Origin: Bacillota bacterium
Lineage (GTDB): Bacteria > Bacillota > Clostridia > Christensenellales > SZUA-584
Length of the DNA stretch: 38,072 nucleotides
Direction of reading: 5' to 3'
Assembly (NCBI GenBank): GCA_023461435.1
Contig: JAEYLC010000022.1
Span: 1-38,072, forward strand
Of this stretch, positions 14,220 to 21,769 are shown one piece after another; position 1 is the stretch's first letter, and every line of letters begins with the position of its first letter. Below the pieces are notes generated by a model. It saw only the letters and a program-made list of their open reading frames with translations. It was not told the origin of the DNA and ran no database searches. Both the position numbers and the translations under genes were made by a program.

Positions 14220-14552
14220 TCAGTGCGTGTAGTCGATGATGACGATATCTTCTCCGAGCGCGGAGGAAACCGCCTCGCGCATTTTTTTGGCGAACGGGCA
14301 CGCGAACCCGATCGGATTGCCCTTCGATATGCACGAGGCGAACGCGATGCCCTGCGCGCCGCGCCTGACCATTTCCTGCGCTCTGGTGACCGCCTTTTTG
14401 CCGGGGCACCCGCCGCACGAATTGACGCCGATGACTTCGATATCGCCCTCGACCCCCTCAAAAGCGCCTTTTTTCTCCCTCGCGAATATAAGGTCCGTCG
14501 TGGTCGGACACATGTCTTCCGTCTGCATGCACCGGATAATGCCTATTTTCAT
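14220..14552 (-). CDS. CGGC domain protein
   Basis: ATG 14552 (MKIGIIRCMQTEDMC...) with AAGGGG 6 nt upstream gives 110 aa. The signature CGGC lies at residues 46-49 (NSCGGCPGKKAV), with further cysteines at 8 and 15 and in FASCISKGN and FACPFAKK. This is the CGGC domain family, proposed to bind metal or act in redox chemistry; its function is not established. It starts about 20 nt after the DUF1232 gene and both run the same way, so they are probably cotranscribed. The promoter of the ProB-like gene starts within 10 bp after its stop. Confidence 0.88.
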   Translation of the reverse strand: MKIGIIRCMQTEDMCPTTTDLIFAREKKGAFEGVEGDIEVIGVNSCGGCPGKKAVTRAQEMVRRGAQGIAFASCISKGNPIGFACPFAKKMREAVSSALGEDIVIIDYTH

Positions 14553-14571
14553 TTTACACCCCTTTACCAAA

Positions 14572-14979
14572 TCAATTGAATATCCCATATAAAATCAAAC
14601 CCGCTATCAACGCCCAAACCACAAGGATCGGTATGGCAAAATACCATTTTTTCGGCCTGCCGTTTTGCCACACATTCAAGGCGTGCGCTTCGCACTCTTC
14701 CATAATTTCCTTTGGTATCAGCTTGACAGACAGCGCAATCAGCATCGGCAGTATGATGATATCATCAAGCAAGCCCAGTATCGGAATGAAATCCGGAATC
14801 AAATCGATAGGCGAGAGCGCATAACCGACCGTAAGTCCCGCCGCAATTTTAGCCGGCAAAGGCGTATCCTTCCTCTTCAAAGCGAGAAAAACCGCCGCGG
14901 CCTTGTTTTTCAGTTGTTTTGCCCTTTCCTTTAAATCCAAACCAATTCCCGATTCACTCAAATCTTTGATTTTGTTCAT
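14572..14979 (-). CDS. DUF1232 (YkvA-like) membrane protein
   Basis: A 135-aa protein with a charged helical N-terminus (1-40), the DUF1232 hairpin LSPIDLIPDFIPILGLLDDIIILP (about 56-79), further hydrophobic residues, and a C-terminal transmembrane helix WYFAIPILVVWALIAGLILYGIF. DUF1232 proteins are widespread small membrane proteins without an established role. The ATG has no clear Shine-Dalgarno and lies only 15-20 nt past the preceding terminator. A TATAAT sits a few bases before the ATG, so a leaderless or internal start is possible and the N-terminus is uncertain. Confidence 0.85.
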   Translation of the reverse strand: MNKIKDLSESGIGLDLKERAKQLKNKAAAVFLALKRKDTPLPAKIAAGLTVGYALSPIDLIPDFIPILGLLDDIIILPMLIALSVKLIPKEIMEECEAHALNVWQNGRPKKWYFAIPILVVWALIAGLILYGIFN

Positions 14980-14990
14980 TATTATTATAA

Positions 14991-15023
14991 CAAAAAACGG
15001 AGGCCCTTTTAAAGACCTCCGTG
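14991..15023 (-). terminator. Intrinsic terminator of the MerR-YbjQ-CPBP operon
   Basis: On the minus strand ACGGAGG and CCTCCGT form a 7-bp stem around a 12-nt loop and are followed by TTTTTTG. It lies 14 nt beyond the CPBP stop. Confidence 0.85.
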
Positions 15024-15036
15024 TAAAGGATCCATG

Positions 15037-15987
15037 CTATTCTTCAGGCAGCGCCTGCGCATTCTTCGGCGGCGCGATCAGCTTTTTCTTCTTTTCCAGC
15101 CTCACCATAATAATGATAGTGACGATCATCGCCACAATAAAACCGGCCCCGCCGATATACCCCGTGGGCACAGGCCCCACAAACGGGTTCGCCGCATCCG
15201 CGCCCGCGATAAACATAATGCCGGTTGCCGCAAGGCCGTTGAGCGCGCCGTGCGCGATGGCCGCAGGCAGGCAGCTGCGCGTCCTTAATGATACATATGA
15301 GAGGAAGGTGCCCACCACGATACAAAACACGCACATCGCAAGTATCCCGACATACGGATATCCCGGATAATCGAAGCCGTAATTGTGGCCGACGATGATG
15401 ATCAGCGGCGCGTGCCAGAGCCCCCATATCAGGCCGCTGAACAGCACAGTCGGCACGACGGGCATTTTTTCGGCAAGCTTGGGCACGAGATACCCGCGCC
15501 AGCCCCATTCCTCGCCCGTCGTATTCAGGATATTGAGTATGGGCGCGGACGCCACGCCCACGATGACCGACACGATCGACGATGTCCGGATCAGAGCGGG
15601 ATCGAGATTGAGCCCCTGAGCCGCGTAAGCGTCCACCATATAGCCCATGTTCGGGTCAAAAAGCTGCGGGCAGATCAAAAAATACAGCGCCGCACCCGCG
15701 AAAATCAGCCCCGCCGGCAGCAGCCACGCGAGAATATAGTAGCGGACGTGCCCCTTGAAATTGGGCAGTATCCACGCATCCTTGAAGCCCTCCTTCGTCA
15801 CGAGCCGCGTGAACAGCACGCCGAGCGCCGGGACGAACATCATCGCGCCGATCAGCAGCGACAGCACCGGCGCCATCGCGGCATCATCCTTGATATTGCC
15901 GATCAAAAATATCTCGAGCGCATACGTCACCGCAAACGTGAACGCGAGAAAAACCGCGATCCGTTTGCCCGTCGTCATATTCTTCAT
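15037..15987 (-). CDS. CPBP-family intramembrane metalloprotease
   Basis: A 316-aa protein with about eight transmembrane helices. The CPBP (CAAX protease and bacteriocin-processing) motifs are GEEWGWRGYL (Glu159, Glu160, Arg164), the helix FSGLIWGLWHAPL (His192) and AIAHGALNGLAATG near 260. In the family these glutamates and histidines form an intramembrane active site. Bacterial members act in bacteriocin immunity, peptide processing or regulator cleavage; the substrate here is unknown. It begins 12 nt after ybjQ, is last in the operon and ends before a strong terminator. As the operon's MerR regulator is itself membrane-anchored, cleavage of that protein is one speculative possibility. Confidence 0.9.
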   Translation of the reverse strand: MKNMTTGKRIAVFLAFTFAVTYALEIFLIGNIKDDAAMAPVLSLLIGAMMFVPALGVLFTRLVTKEGFKDAWILPNFKGHVRYYILAWLLPAGLIFAGAALYFLICPQLFDPNMGYMVDAYAAQGLNLDPALIRTSSIVSVIVGVASAPILNILNTTGEEWGWRGYLVPKLAEKMPVVPTVLFSGLIWGLWHAPLIIIVGHNYGFDYPGYPYVGILAMCVFCIVVGTFLSYVSLRTRSCLPAAIAHGALNGLAATGIMFIAGADAANPFVGPVPTGYIGGAGFIVAMIVTIIIMVRLEKKKKLIAPPKNAQALPEE

Positions 15988-15999
15988 ATATAAGACCTC

Positions 16000-16314
16000 C
16001 TATTTAAGCTTCACAGCCGTGCCGTACGCGATGACCTCGGCCGCACCCTGCATGATTGATGCCGACGCGTAGCGGATATTGATCACCGCGTCGGCGCCGA
16101 GCGCCTGCGCTTCATCCACCATGCGCTTCATGGCGATCTGTCGGGATTCGTTGAGCATTTCGGTATAGCTCGTGATCTCTCCGCCCACGAGCGTTTTCAT
16201 ACCGGCCATAAAATCCTTGCCGAAGTGCTTACTCATCACCACATTGCCCTTCACCAGGCCAAGCGCCTCACCGATTTCCCTGCCCGGCACATAATCAATA
16301 TTTAGCAGCAGCAT
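16000..16314 (-). CDS. YbjQ/UPF0145 family protein
   Basis: ATG 16314 is preferred because AGGAGG ends 9 nt upstream; a GTG at 16323 abuts the site. The 104-aa product runs from MLLLNIDYVPGREIGEALGLVKGN through ALGADAVINIRYASASIMQGAAEVIAYGTAVKLK, typical of the YbjQ fold, a pentameric family once labelled heavy-metal binding. There is no cysteine-based metal site in this copy. The gene starts inside the 3' end of the merR-type gene (20-bp overlap) and ends 12 nt before the CPBP gene. Confidence 0.9.
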   Translation of the reverse strand: MLLLNIDYVPGREIGEALGLVKGNVVMSKHFGKDFMAGMKTLVGGEITSYTEMLNESRQIAMKRMVDEAQALGADAVINIRYASASIMQGAAEVIAYGTAVKLK

Positions 16315-16930
16315 TTTCCTCACCCTCCTTGAGTTCCTTCATTCTTTGTTTGAGCGCCAGCGACACACCGACGATGACCGCGGCGGGGAATATGAGAACC
16401 AGCGCCGCCACGAGACCCGGCACATGACCGGCAATAAAGCCCCAAATCAGCAGGCCTGTCACCACAACCATAAACGCGATGATCAGAAAAGCCGCCACAA
16501 TGGCCGTGTAGCGCTGCTTTTTGTCCTTGCTGATGTTCATAAAACGCGCCCCTTCCTTTTCCATCTTTTCTATCCGCGCCAAGTACAGATCGACGTCCAG
16601 CGTATCGAGCGGCTGCGCCTCCTGCGCCATCTGCATGCAAAGCTGCTTTGTCTGCTCCAAATTGATGCTGTCGCGCTCAAGCTTAATCAGATGCCGCCGC
16701 AAAGCATCCTCAATGGTGAGTATCCCTTTTTGCACCTTGAGAATTTCCTCAATGGGCATCGCGAGCTTACGGAGCAGCTTGATTTTTTTAAGCCGCTTCA
16801 CATCTTCCTCGTCATAATCGCGATAGCCGTTCACAATATTGCGGCCGGGCGCGAGCAGTCCTTCCTTTTCATAAAAACGGATATTTCTCTTGGTGATGCC
16901 AACGGCATGCTCCACCTCGTTGATTTTCAA
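16295..16930 (-). CDS. Membrane-anchored MerR-family regulator
   Basis: A 211-aa protein. Residues 1-70 are the winged helix of MerR proteins (INEVEHAVGITKRNIRFYEKEGLLAP...NGYRDYDEEDVKRLKKI), 75-120 the dimerisation coiled coil, and the C-terminus, instead of a ligand domain, has two hydrophobic helices (about 141-163 and 168-192) and a charged tail. TTG 16930 is the start, 7 nt after AAGGGGGG. It leads an operon with ybjQ and a CPBP protease. Its own promoter has the 19-bp spacer and dyad characteristic of MerR control, so autoregulation is likely. A membrane or envelope signal is suggested by the helices; this is inference. Confidence 0.9.
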   Translation of the reverse strand: MKINEVEHAVGITKRNIRFYEKEGLLAPGRNIVNGYRDYDEEDVKRLKKIKLLRKLAMPIEEILKVQKGILTIEDALRRHLIKLERDSINLEQTKQLCMQMAQEAQPLDTLDVDLYLARIEKMEKEGARFMNISKDKKQRYTAIVAAFLIIAFMVVVTGLLIWGFIAGHVPGLVAALVLIFPAAVIVGVSLALKQRMKELKEGEENAAAKY

Positions 16931-16955
16931 TTATATGCCCCCCTTACTATGCATT

Positions 16956-16986
16956 ATTGTATACCTTCTATCAGGGGGAAGGTCAA
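16956..16986 (-). promoter_or_regulatory. MerR-type promoter and operator
   Basis: On the minus strand TTGACC (16986-16981), a 19-nt spacer and TACAAT (16961-16956). The spacer region carries the dyad ACCTTC-N9-GAAGGT (16963-16983). An over-long 19-bp spacer with a dyad between the two elements is the hallmark of promoters activated by DNA untwisting by MerR proteins. Confidence 0.85.
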
Positions 16987-17045
16987 TAGTTGTGTGAAAA
17001 ATTAAACAATCTTGCGCAAATGGCCGTTTCCGAGCCATTTCCAGG

Positions 17046-17074
17046 TTGATTTTTTGATGCGTCTTTGATATTCT
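17046..17074 (+). promoter_or_regulatory. Probable rpiB promoter
   Basis: TTGATT (17046-17051), a 17-nt spacer and TATTCT (17069-17074), about 80 nt before the rpiB ATG. A hairpin AAATGGC/GCCATTT (17018-17040) lies upstream. Confidence 0.5.
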
Positions 17075-17152
17075 TTAGCGTAAGAAAGCTCTGATGTAAC
17101 ATCTTTCATCTTGAAGACATCTTTTGAAAAGGCATTAAGAAAGGACATCATT

Positions 17153-17596
17153 ATGACAATCGCAATCGGCGGGGACCATGGCGCGTTTGAACTGAAAAAG
17201 CAGGTTATCGAGCACCTGCAAAAACAGGGCATCAAAACGCTTGATATGGGGGCATACGACACAGCGTCTGCCGACTATCCCGATTTTGCGCCTCCGGTTT
17301 GCAATGCCGTGCTTTCAGGCGAGGCCGACTTTGGCATCGTTATTTGCGGAACCGGTATCGGCATTTCGCTCGCGGCGAACAAGATTCACGGTATCCGATG
17401 CGCGCTGCTCGGCGATACTTACTCCGCCAGAATGGCGCGAGAGCACAACGACGCGAACGTGATGGCGATGGGCGCGCGCGTTTTGGGGACCGGCCTTGCT
17501 CTCGATATCGTCGATACGTTTTTAAACACGGATTTTTCCCATGACGAGCGCCATAGCCGCAGGGTGCAAAAAATTATGGATTTAGAGAAACGGTAG
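17153..17596 (+). CDS. rpiB: Ribose-5-phosphate isomerase B
   Basis: ATG 17153 follows GAAAGGA closely and gives 147 aa, the family length; an in-frame ATG at 17111 adds residues not found in RpiB. The enzyme interconverts ribose 5-phosphate and ribulose 5-phosphate in the cytoplasm. Motifs are IGGDHGAFELKK (phosphate binding), CGTGIGISLAANKIHGIRCA (catalytic Cys and anion hole), and YSARMAREHNDANVMAMGARVLG. It ends DERHSRRVQKI. A close relative, LacA/B-type galactose-6-phosphate isomerase, is less likely given the single-gene context. It is followed by a terminator, so it is transcribed alone. Confidence 0.93.
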   Translation: MTIAIGGDHGAFELKKQVIEHLQKQGIKTLDMGAYDTASADYPDFAPPVCNAVLSGEADFGIVICGTGIGISLAANKIHGIRCALLGDTYSARMAREHNDANVMAMGARVLGTGLALDIVDTFLNTDFSHDERHSRRVQKIMDLEKR

Positions 17597-17610
17597 CCGT
17601 TTCTTTTTTT
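17586..17610 (+). terminator. rpiB intrinsic terminator
   Basis: GAAACGG (17587-17593) pairs with CCGTTTC (17597-17603) around the TAG stop codon, followed by seven T. The stop codon forms the hairpin loop. Confidence 0.85.
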
Positions 17611-17701
17611 ATCAACTGGTTTATTTTGTGTGTGGATGCCTGATCATCACATTAAAAATATTGGGTACAATTGAACTTATACAAAAACACGGAGGAATAT
17701 T

Positions 17702-18331
17702 ATGGGCAAGCTAGTCGTGATGGACCACCCGCTTATTCAGCATAAGATATCGCTGATCAGGGACAAGCAAACAGGAACGAGGGATTTTCGTCTGCTCGTT
17801 GAAGAAATAGCGATGCTGATGGCCTATGAGGTGACGCGCGATCTTCCCTTAAAGGAAGTTGAGATCGAGACCCCGGTCGCCAAGGCCAAAACCAAGGTGA
17901 TTTCCGGCAAAACGATCGGCATCGTTCCGATACTGCGCGCGGGGCTTGGCATGGTCAACGGCATACTCTCGCTCGTTCCTGCCGCGAAGGTTGGCCACAT
18001 CGGCCTTTACCGCGATCCCGAAACGCTGCAGCCCGTGGAATATTACTGCAAGCTGCCCACCGACGCGTCGGAGCGCGACCTCATCATCGTGGACCCGATG
18101 CTCGCGACAGGCGGCAGCGCCAACGGTGCGATCACGCTGCTCAAAGAGCGCGGCGTCAAAAACATCAAACTCGTTTGTCTGATCGCCGCTCCCGAGGGCA
18201 TTGCCGCGGTGCAGCAGGCGCACAGCGACGTGGATATTTTCGTGGCGGCGGTCGATGAGAAGCTCAATGACCACGGCTATATCGTGCCGGGTCTTGGCGA
18301 CGCGGGCGACCGGCTGTTCGGCACGAAATAA
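17702..18331 (+). CDS. upp: Uracil phosphoribosyltransferase
   Basis: A 209-aa cytosolic enzyme making UMP from uracil and PRPP in pyrimidine salvage. The PRPP loop is DPMLATGGSANGAI; upstream are PILRAGLGMVNGILSLVPAAKVGHIGLYRDPETLQPVEYY and the C-terminal uracil-binding region DHGYIVPGLGDAGDRLFGTK, all standard for Upp. AGGAGG-like CGGAGGA precedes the ATG. Only 13 nt separate its stop from the first ATPase gene and no terminator lies between, so it is probably cotranscribed with the ATPase operon. A TACAAT-type -10 (near 17670) has no good -35. Confidence 0.97.
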   Translation: MGKLVVMDHPLIQHKISLIRDKQTGTRDFRLLVEEIAMLMAYEVTRDLPLKEVEIETPVAKAKTKVISGKTIGIVPILRAGLGMVNGILSLVPAAKVGHIGLYRDPETLQPVEYYCKLPTDASERDLIIVDPMLATGGSANGAITLLKERGVKNIKLVCLIAAPEGIAAVQQAHSDVDIFVAAVDEKLNDHGYIVPGLGDAGDRLFGTK

Positions 18332-18344
18332 CAGGAGCGAAAAC

Positions 18345-18656
18345 ATGGCAATGGATGTGTTATCCGAAATCAAAGCCGCCGAAGAAAAAGCGCAGGAACT
18401 CCGGCGTGTGGCGTCTATCGCCGCCAAAGACGCGCTGAAAACAGCCGTACAGGAAAATGCCGCCATTGAGGACGAAGCGCTGACAAACGCCAGGCGCGAC
18501 AGCCTCAGGAAGGTGGATGAGGGGCGCGCATTGGCCAAAGCGGAGCTCGACAGCCTGCAGACTGAGCGCCTCAAAGAATGTGATGCGCTTAAAGCGGGCG
18601 CCAGGCGCAAGCTTTCCGCAGCGGCGGATGTGTGTTTAGAGAGGATACTCAAATAA
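18345..18656 (+). CDS. V-type ATPase peripheral-stalk subunit (G/H, NtpF-like)
   Basis: ATG 18345 with AGGAG 6-7 nt upstream gives a 103-aa, almost entirely alpha-helical, charged protein (AMDVLSEIKAAEEKAQELRRVA...). It is the small coiled-coil partner of subunit E in the peripheral stalk, called NtpF in Enterococcus hirae and G or H elsewhere. Its position as first gene before subunit I, and the zero-gap junction TAA-ATG with it, support this. Primary sequence alone would only say coiled coil. Confidence 0.85.
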   Translation: MAMDVLSEIKAAEEKAQELRRVASIAAKDALKTAVQENAAIEDEALTNARRDSLRKVDEGRALAKAELDSLQTERLKECDALKAGARRKLSAAADVCLERILK

Positions 18657-20564
18657 ATGGCAATACTGGGTATGAAACGAATAGCGCTCATTGCGCATCG
18701 GGACAGCCGGGATAAGCTGCTTAAATGTCTGCAGGAACTGGGCGCGGTGGAAGTCGCCCGGGTAAAGCTCGAGGGGCTGTCTGAAGCGCGCCAGAGTGAA
18801 ACGCTCTCAGGGTTTGAAGTGCGATATGCGGCGGTCCGCGAAGCGCTTGAGACGCTGCGCCCGTATGATGCAAACAAACCGTCTTTTTTAACACCAAAGC
18901 CGCCCATCTCGCGCAAGGATCTCGAGAGCATTGCCAAGCGTTTCGACGAAGCGGACGAAATCATCGCGAAGGTCAAAGCATTTGACAACGACATGGCTGC
19001 CGTAAAAGCGCGCCGCCAGCGGCTTAAAAACCGGATTTCTCAGCTTATGCCTTACGCGCTCTTCGATGTGCCGCTCGAAAGCATAGGTGAAAACAAGTAT
19101 ACGGTCTGCCGTCTTGGCACCATACCCGAAGACGCCAGAGAAAAATATGAACAGATCGTTTCGGATTATACCGAAACAGCCGTTTTTGAAATGATGGACG
19201 GTCAAAAGGACGTGTCGGCCGTTTTTGTGGTGATGCACAAAGAAGTCCAGGAAAAGCTCACAGGTGAGCTTAAATACATCGGCTTTTCCGAAGCGTTCAC
19301 CAAAGACCTCACGGGCACACCGGCCGATATCATCGCTGACTGTGAAAGCGAGCTGCTCTCTCTCGATGACGAAACGAACGAATACGAAGACAAAGCGCGA
19401 CGGTATGTGAACGACAAGCCGCTGTTAACCGCTCTTGAGGATTACCTTTCCAACGAAATCGAACGCGGGCGCTGCGTGAATCGTCTGAAAGAGACCGGCA
19501 GCGTGTTTGCGCTCGAAGGCTGGATTGTAGCCGACGATCAGCCGCTTGTGGAAGAAGCCATACTCGAAGCTGCGCCCGAAGCTTACCTTCATTTCGCAGA
19601 CCCCGAAGACGATGAGGTCGTACCGACGGCGCTTCACAATTCAAAAGTCGTCAGACCCTTTGAAGCGGTTTCCAACATGTATTCCATACCGCATTACAGG
19701 GGCATCGACCCGAACACACTGATGTCGATATTCTACTTTATCATATTCGGCATGATGATCGGCGACGCCGCTTACGGGGTGATACTCTCCGTCGGCGCGT
19801 TTGTGATACTCAAGCTTAAAAAACCCACGGGCATGTTCCGCCAGATCACGACGGTGTTTCTAATTTGCGGCGTATCCACCGCCTTCTGGGGACTTTTTTA
19901 CGGCACGGTTTTCAGCATTCAGGGCATCCCCGCCGTCATCAACCCGCTCGACGGAGACGGCGCGATGATCACGCTTGGCATGTGCCTCGGTATCGGCATA
20001 CTGCATATCCTCACGGGTATCTGCGTGGGCATCTATATGGATATCAAGCGCGGCCAATTCTGGGCGGCGATTTTTGACCGTTTTTCTTGGATCATGGTCA
20101 TAGTCGGTTTGATTATGCTGCTTGTGGGCGGCCCTCTCGGCGCCATCGGCACTTACCTCGCGCTCGGCGGCGCGGCCATATTGCTGTTGACGCAGGGACG
20201 CGGCAAAAAAGGCATCGTGCGCAAAGCCGTGGGCGGTCTTGCCAGCCTTTATAACGTGACGGGCTATATCAGCGACATCCTCTCATACGCGCGTATATTC
20301 GGCATGGGGCTGTCTACCACGGTTATCGCGATGGTGTTCAATACGATCGCGGGGCTGATGATGGGTCCGTGGTTCGGGTATGTGTTCGGCATTATCATCA
20401 TGACGGTGGGGCACGTGTTCAATATCATGATCAATGCGCTCGGCGCGTTCGTGCATTCCGCAAGGCTGCAGTACATCGAATTTTTCAATAAGTTCTATGA
20501 AGGCGACGGACATGCGTTTATGCCGCTGAGCCTGAAAACGAAAAACTACCGTCTGGAAGAATAG
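18657..20564 (+). CDS. ntpI: V-type ATPase subunit I (a subunit)
   Basis: A 635-aa subunit of the membrane sector. Residues 1-350 form the cytoplasmic arm (MAILGMKRIALIAHRDSRDKLLKCLQELGAVEV, with a coiled-coil stretch), and about 355-625 contain seven or eight membrane helices starting at LMSIFYFIIFGMMIGDAAYG. The helix ILSYARIFGMGL carries Arg546, equivalent to the essential channel arginine of V-ATPase a subunits that faces the c-ring glutamate. ATG directly follows the previous stop. A small ACCGC/GCGGT hairpin (20575-20587) lies in the 65-nt gap before the c subunit gene and could affect relative expression or RNA processing. Confidence 0.95.
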   Translation: MAILGMKRIALIAHRDSRDKLLKCLQELGAVEVARVKLEGLSEARQSETLSGFEVRYAAVREALETLRPYDANKPSFLTPKPPISRKDLESIAKRFDEADEIIAKVKAFDNDMAAVKARRQRLKNRISQLMPYALFDVPLESIGENKYTVCRLGTIPEDAREKYEQIVSDYTETAVFEMMDGQKDVSAVFVVMHKEVQEKLTGELKYIGFSEAFTKDLTGTPADIIADCESELLSLDDETNEYEDKARRYVNDKPLLTALEDYLSNEIERGRCVNRLKETGSVFALEGWIVADDQPLVEEAILEAAPEAYLHFADPEDDEVVPTALHNSKVVRPFEAVSNMYSIPHYRGIDPNTLMSIFYFIIFGMMIGDAAYGVILSVGAFVILKLKKPTGMFRQITTVFLICGVSTAFWGLFYGTVFSIQGIPAVINPLDGDGAMITLGMCLGIGILHILTGICVGIYMDIKRGQFWAAIFDRFSWIMVIVGLIMLLVGGPLGAIGTYLALGGAAILLLTQGRGKKGIVRKAVGGLASLYNVTGYISDILSYARIFGMGLSTTVIAMVFNTIAGLMMGPWFGYVFGIIIMTVGHVFNIMINALGAFVHSARLQYIEFFNKFYEGDGHAFMPLSLKTKNYRLEE

Positions 20565-20629
20565 CGTCAGACATACCGCAAAGCGGTTTAACGAAATTGA
20601 TAACATGTAACCTATTAAGGAGGAACAAA

Positions 20630-21115
20630 ATGGACGTTTTTGGTGAATACTTCGGCATGATCATATCCACTTTCGGCGCAGCGCTGGCAGTCGGGCTTGC
20701 GGGCATCGGCTCAGCCAAAGGCATCAGCTTAACGGGCCAGGCCGCTGCGGGCCTTATTTCCGAAGACCCCGATAAATTCGGCCAGTCGCTCGTGCTGCAG
20801 CTGCTGCCCGGTACACAGGGTATATACGGCCTATTGGTCGCGTTTTTGATACTGCTCAACAACGGCGTGGTCAGCGGCGGCCCCATCTCCCCGGCTCAAG
20901 GCTGGATCTATTTCTTCGGCGCTCTTCCGGTGGGCCTTGTGGGCCTGACCTCGGCGATCCATCAGGGAAGAACAGCCGTGGCCGGTATCGCGCTTCTTGG
21001 CAAGCGTCCCGAAGAGCAGGGCAAGGCAATTACCATGGCGATACTCGTTGAAACGTATGCCGTTTTTTCGCTGCTGATTTCCATGCTGATTGTGCTGCTC
21101 GGCAAGGCCGCTTAA
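20630..21115 (+). CDS. ntpK: V-type ATPase subunit K (c-ring), Na+-type
   Basis: ATG 20630 follows AAGGAGG closely and gives 161 aa with four helices, the duplicated 16-kDa form. Residues matching the Na+ ligands of Enterococcus hirae NtpK are present in order: Leu59 and Thr62-Gln63 in LPGTQG, Gln112 in AIHQGR and Glu141 in LVETYAVF, each two or so positions from the E. hirae numbering. This supports Na+ rather than H+ translocation, by analogy. Two halves share GxGSAKG- and GxxxxxG-like helices. The strong ribosome binding site fits the high copy number of this subunit in the ring. Confidence 0.95.
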   Translation: MDVFGEYFGMIISTFGAALAVGLAGIGSAKGISLTGQAAAGLISEDPDKFGQSLVLQLLPGTQGIYGLLVAFLILLNNGVVSGGPISPAQGWIYFFGALPVGLVGLTSAIHQGRTAVAGIALLGKRPEEQGKAITMAILVETYAVFSLLISMLIVLLGKAA

Positions 21116-21158
21116 TACTGTTTTGCTTTTAAAAATTGTATTAAAGGACGTGATATAA

Positions 21159-21758
21159 TTGGCCGGAGCGGAAAAACTCATTGAAAAAATAATCGGCGAC
21201 GCTCAGCGCGATGCGGAAAGCTATTGGCACGACGCGGAAGAAAAAAAGAAGGACCTGCGCGATAAGCTGAATAAAGATATCGAAAAGCGCATGGCGGAGA
21301 TCAGCCGCATGGCGGATGAAGCCGTGCGCGAAAACAAAAAACGCCTTGCCGCCGTTTACGATCTCGAATACAGAAAGCAGCTTCTTGCCGCCAAGCAGGA
21401 GATGATGAGTGAGGTCAAAGCGCTCGCTTTTGAAAAGCTCGCCGCGCTGCCCGATGAAAAGTACCTGTCGCTGTTAAAGCAGCGCCTGATCGACTGCGCC
21501 GCAAACGGTATCGGCGGCATCATCGTCTCGAAAAGCGAAAAACGAATCACCAAAGCGTTCCTTGACGATGTGAACAAGGCGCTTAAAGAGAAGGCCGGCG
21601 CGGGCGAAATAAAACTATCGGATGAAAAACGCGATATGACGGGCGGCTTTGTCTATGTGAACGGCGGCCTTGAAATCGATATGTCGCTGGAAGCGCTGCT
21701 GAATGAAGCGTGGCAGCAGAGTGAAACGGATGTTGCGGCCGTGCTGTTCGGCGCATGA
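21159..21758 (+). CDS. ntpE: V-type ATPase subunit E
   Basis: A 199-aa peripheral-stalk subunit. The start is TTG 21159, with AAAGGA 10 nt upstream; the product begins AGAEKLIEKIIGDAQRDAESYWHDAEEKKKDL and is a long helix to about residue 85, then a globular C-terminal domain ending in the typical MTGGFVYVNGGLEIDMSLEALLNEAW. Partner of the small coiled-coil subunit encoded at 18345. Gap to the preceding gene is 43 nt, and to the next only 11 nt. Confidence 0.92.
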   Translation: MAGAEKLIEKIIGDAQRDAESYWHDAEEKKKDLRDKLNKDIEKRMAEISRMADEAVRENKKRLAAVYDLEYRKQLLAAKQEMMSEVKALAFEKLAALPDEKYLSLLKQRLIDCAANGIGGIIVSKSEKRITKAFLDDVNKALKEKAGAGEIKLSDEKRDMTGGFVYVNGGLEIDMSLEALLNEAWQQSETDVAAVLFGA

Positions 21759-21769
21759 TGGGATGAAAA

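Noticed and set aside
17849..18994. 381-codon minus-strand frame over upp and the ATPase start
   Set aside because: Ser/Arg-rich shadow of upp, the 103-aa stalk subunit and subunit I; no start signal.
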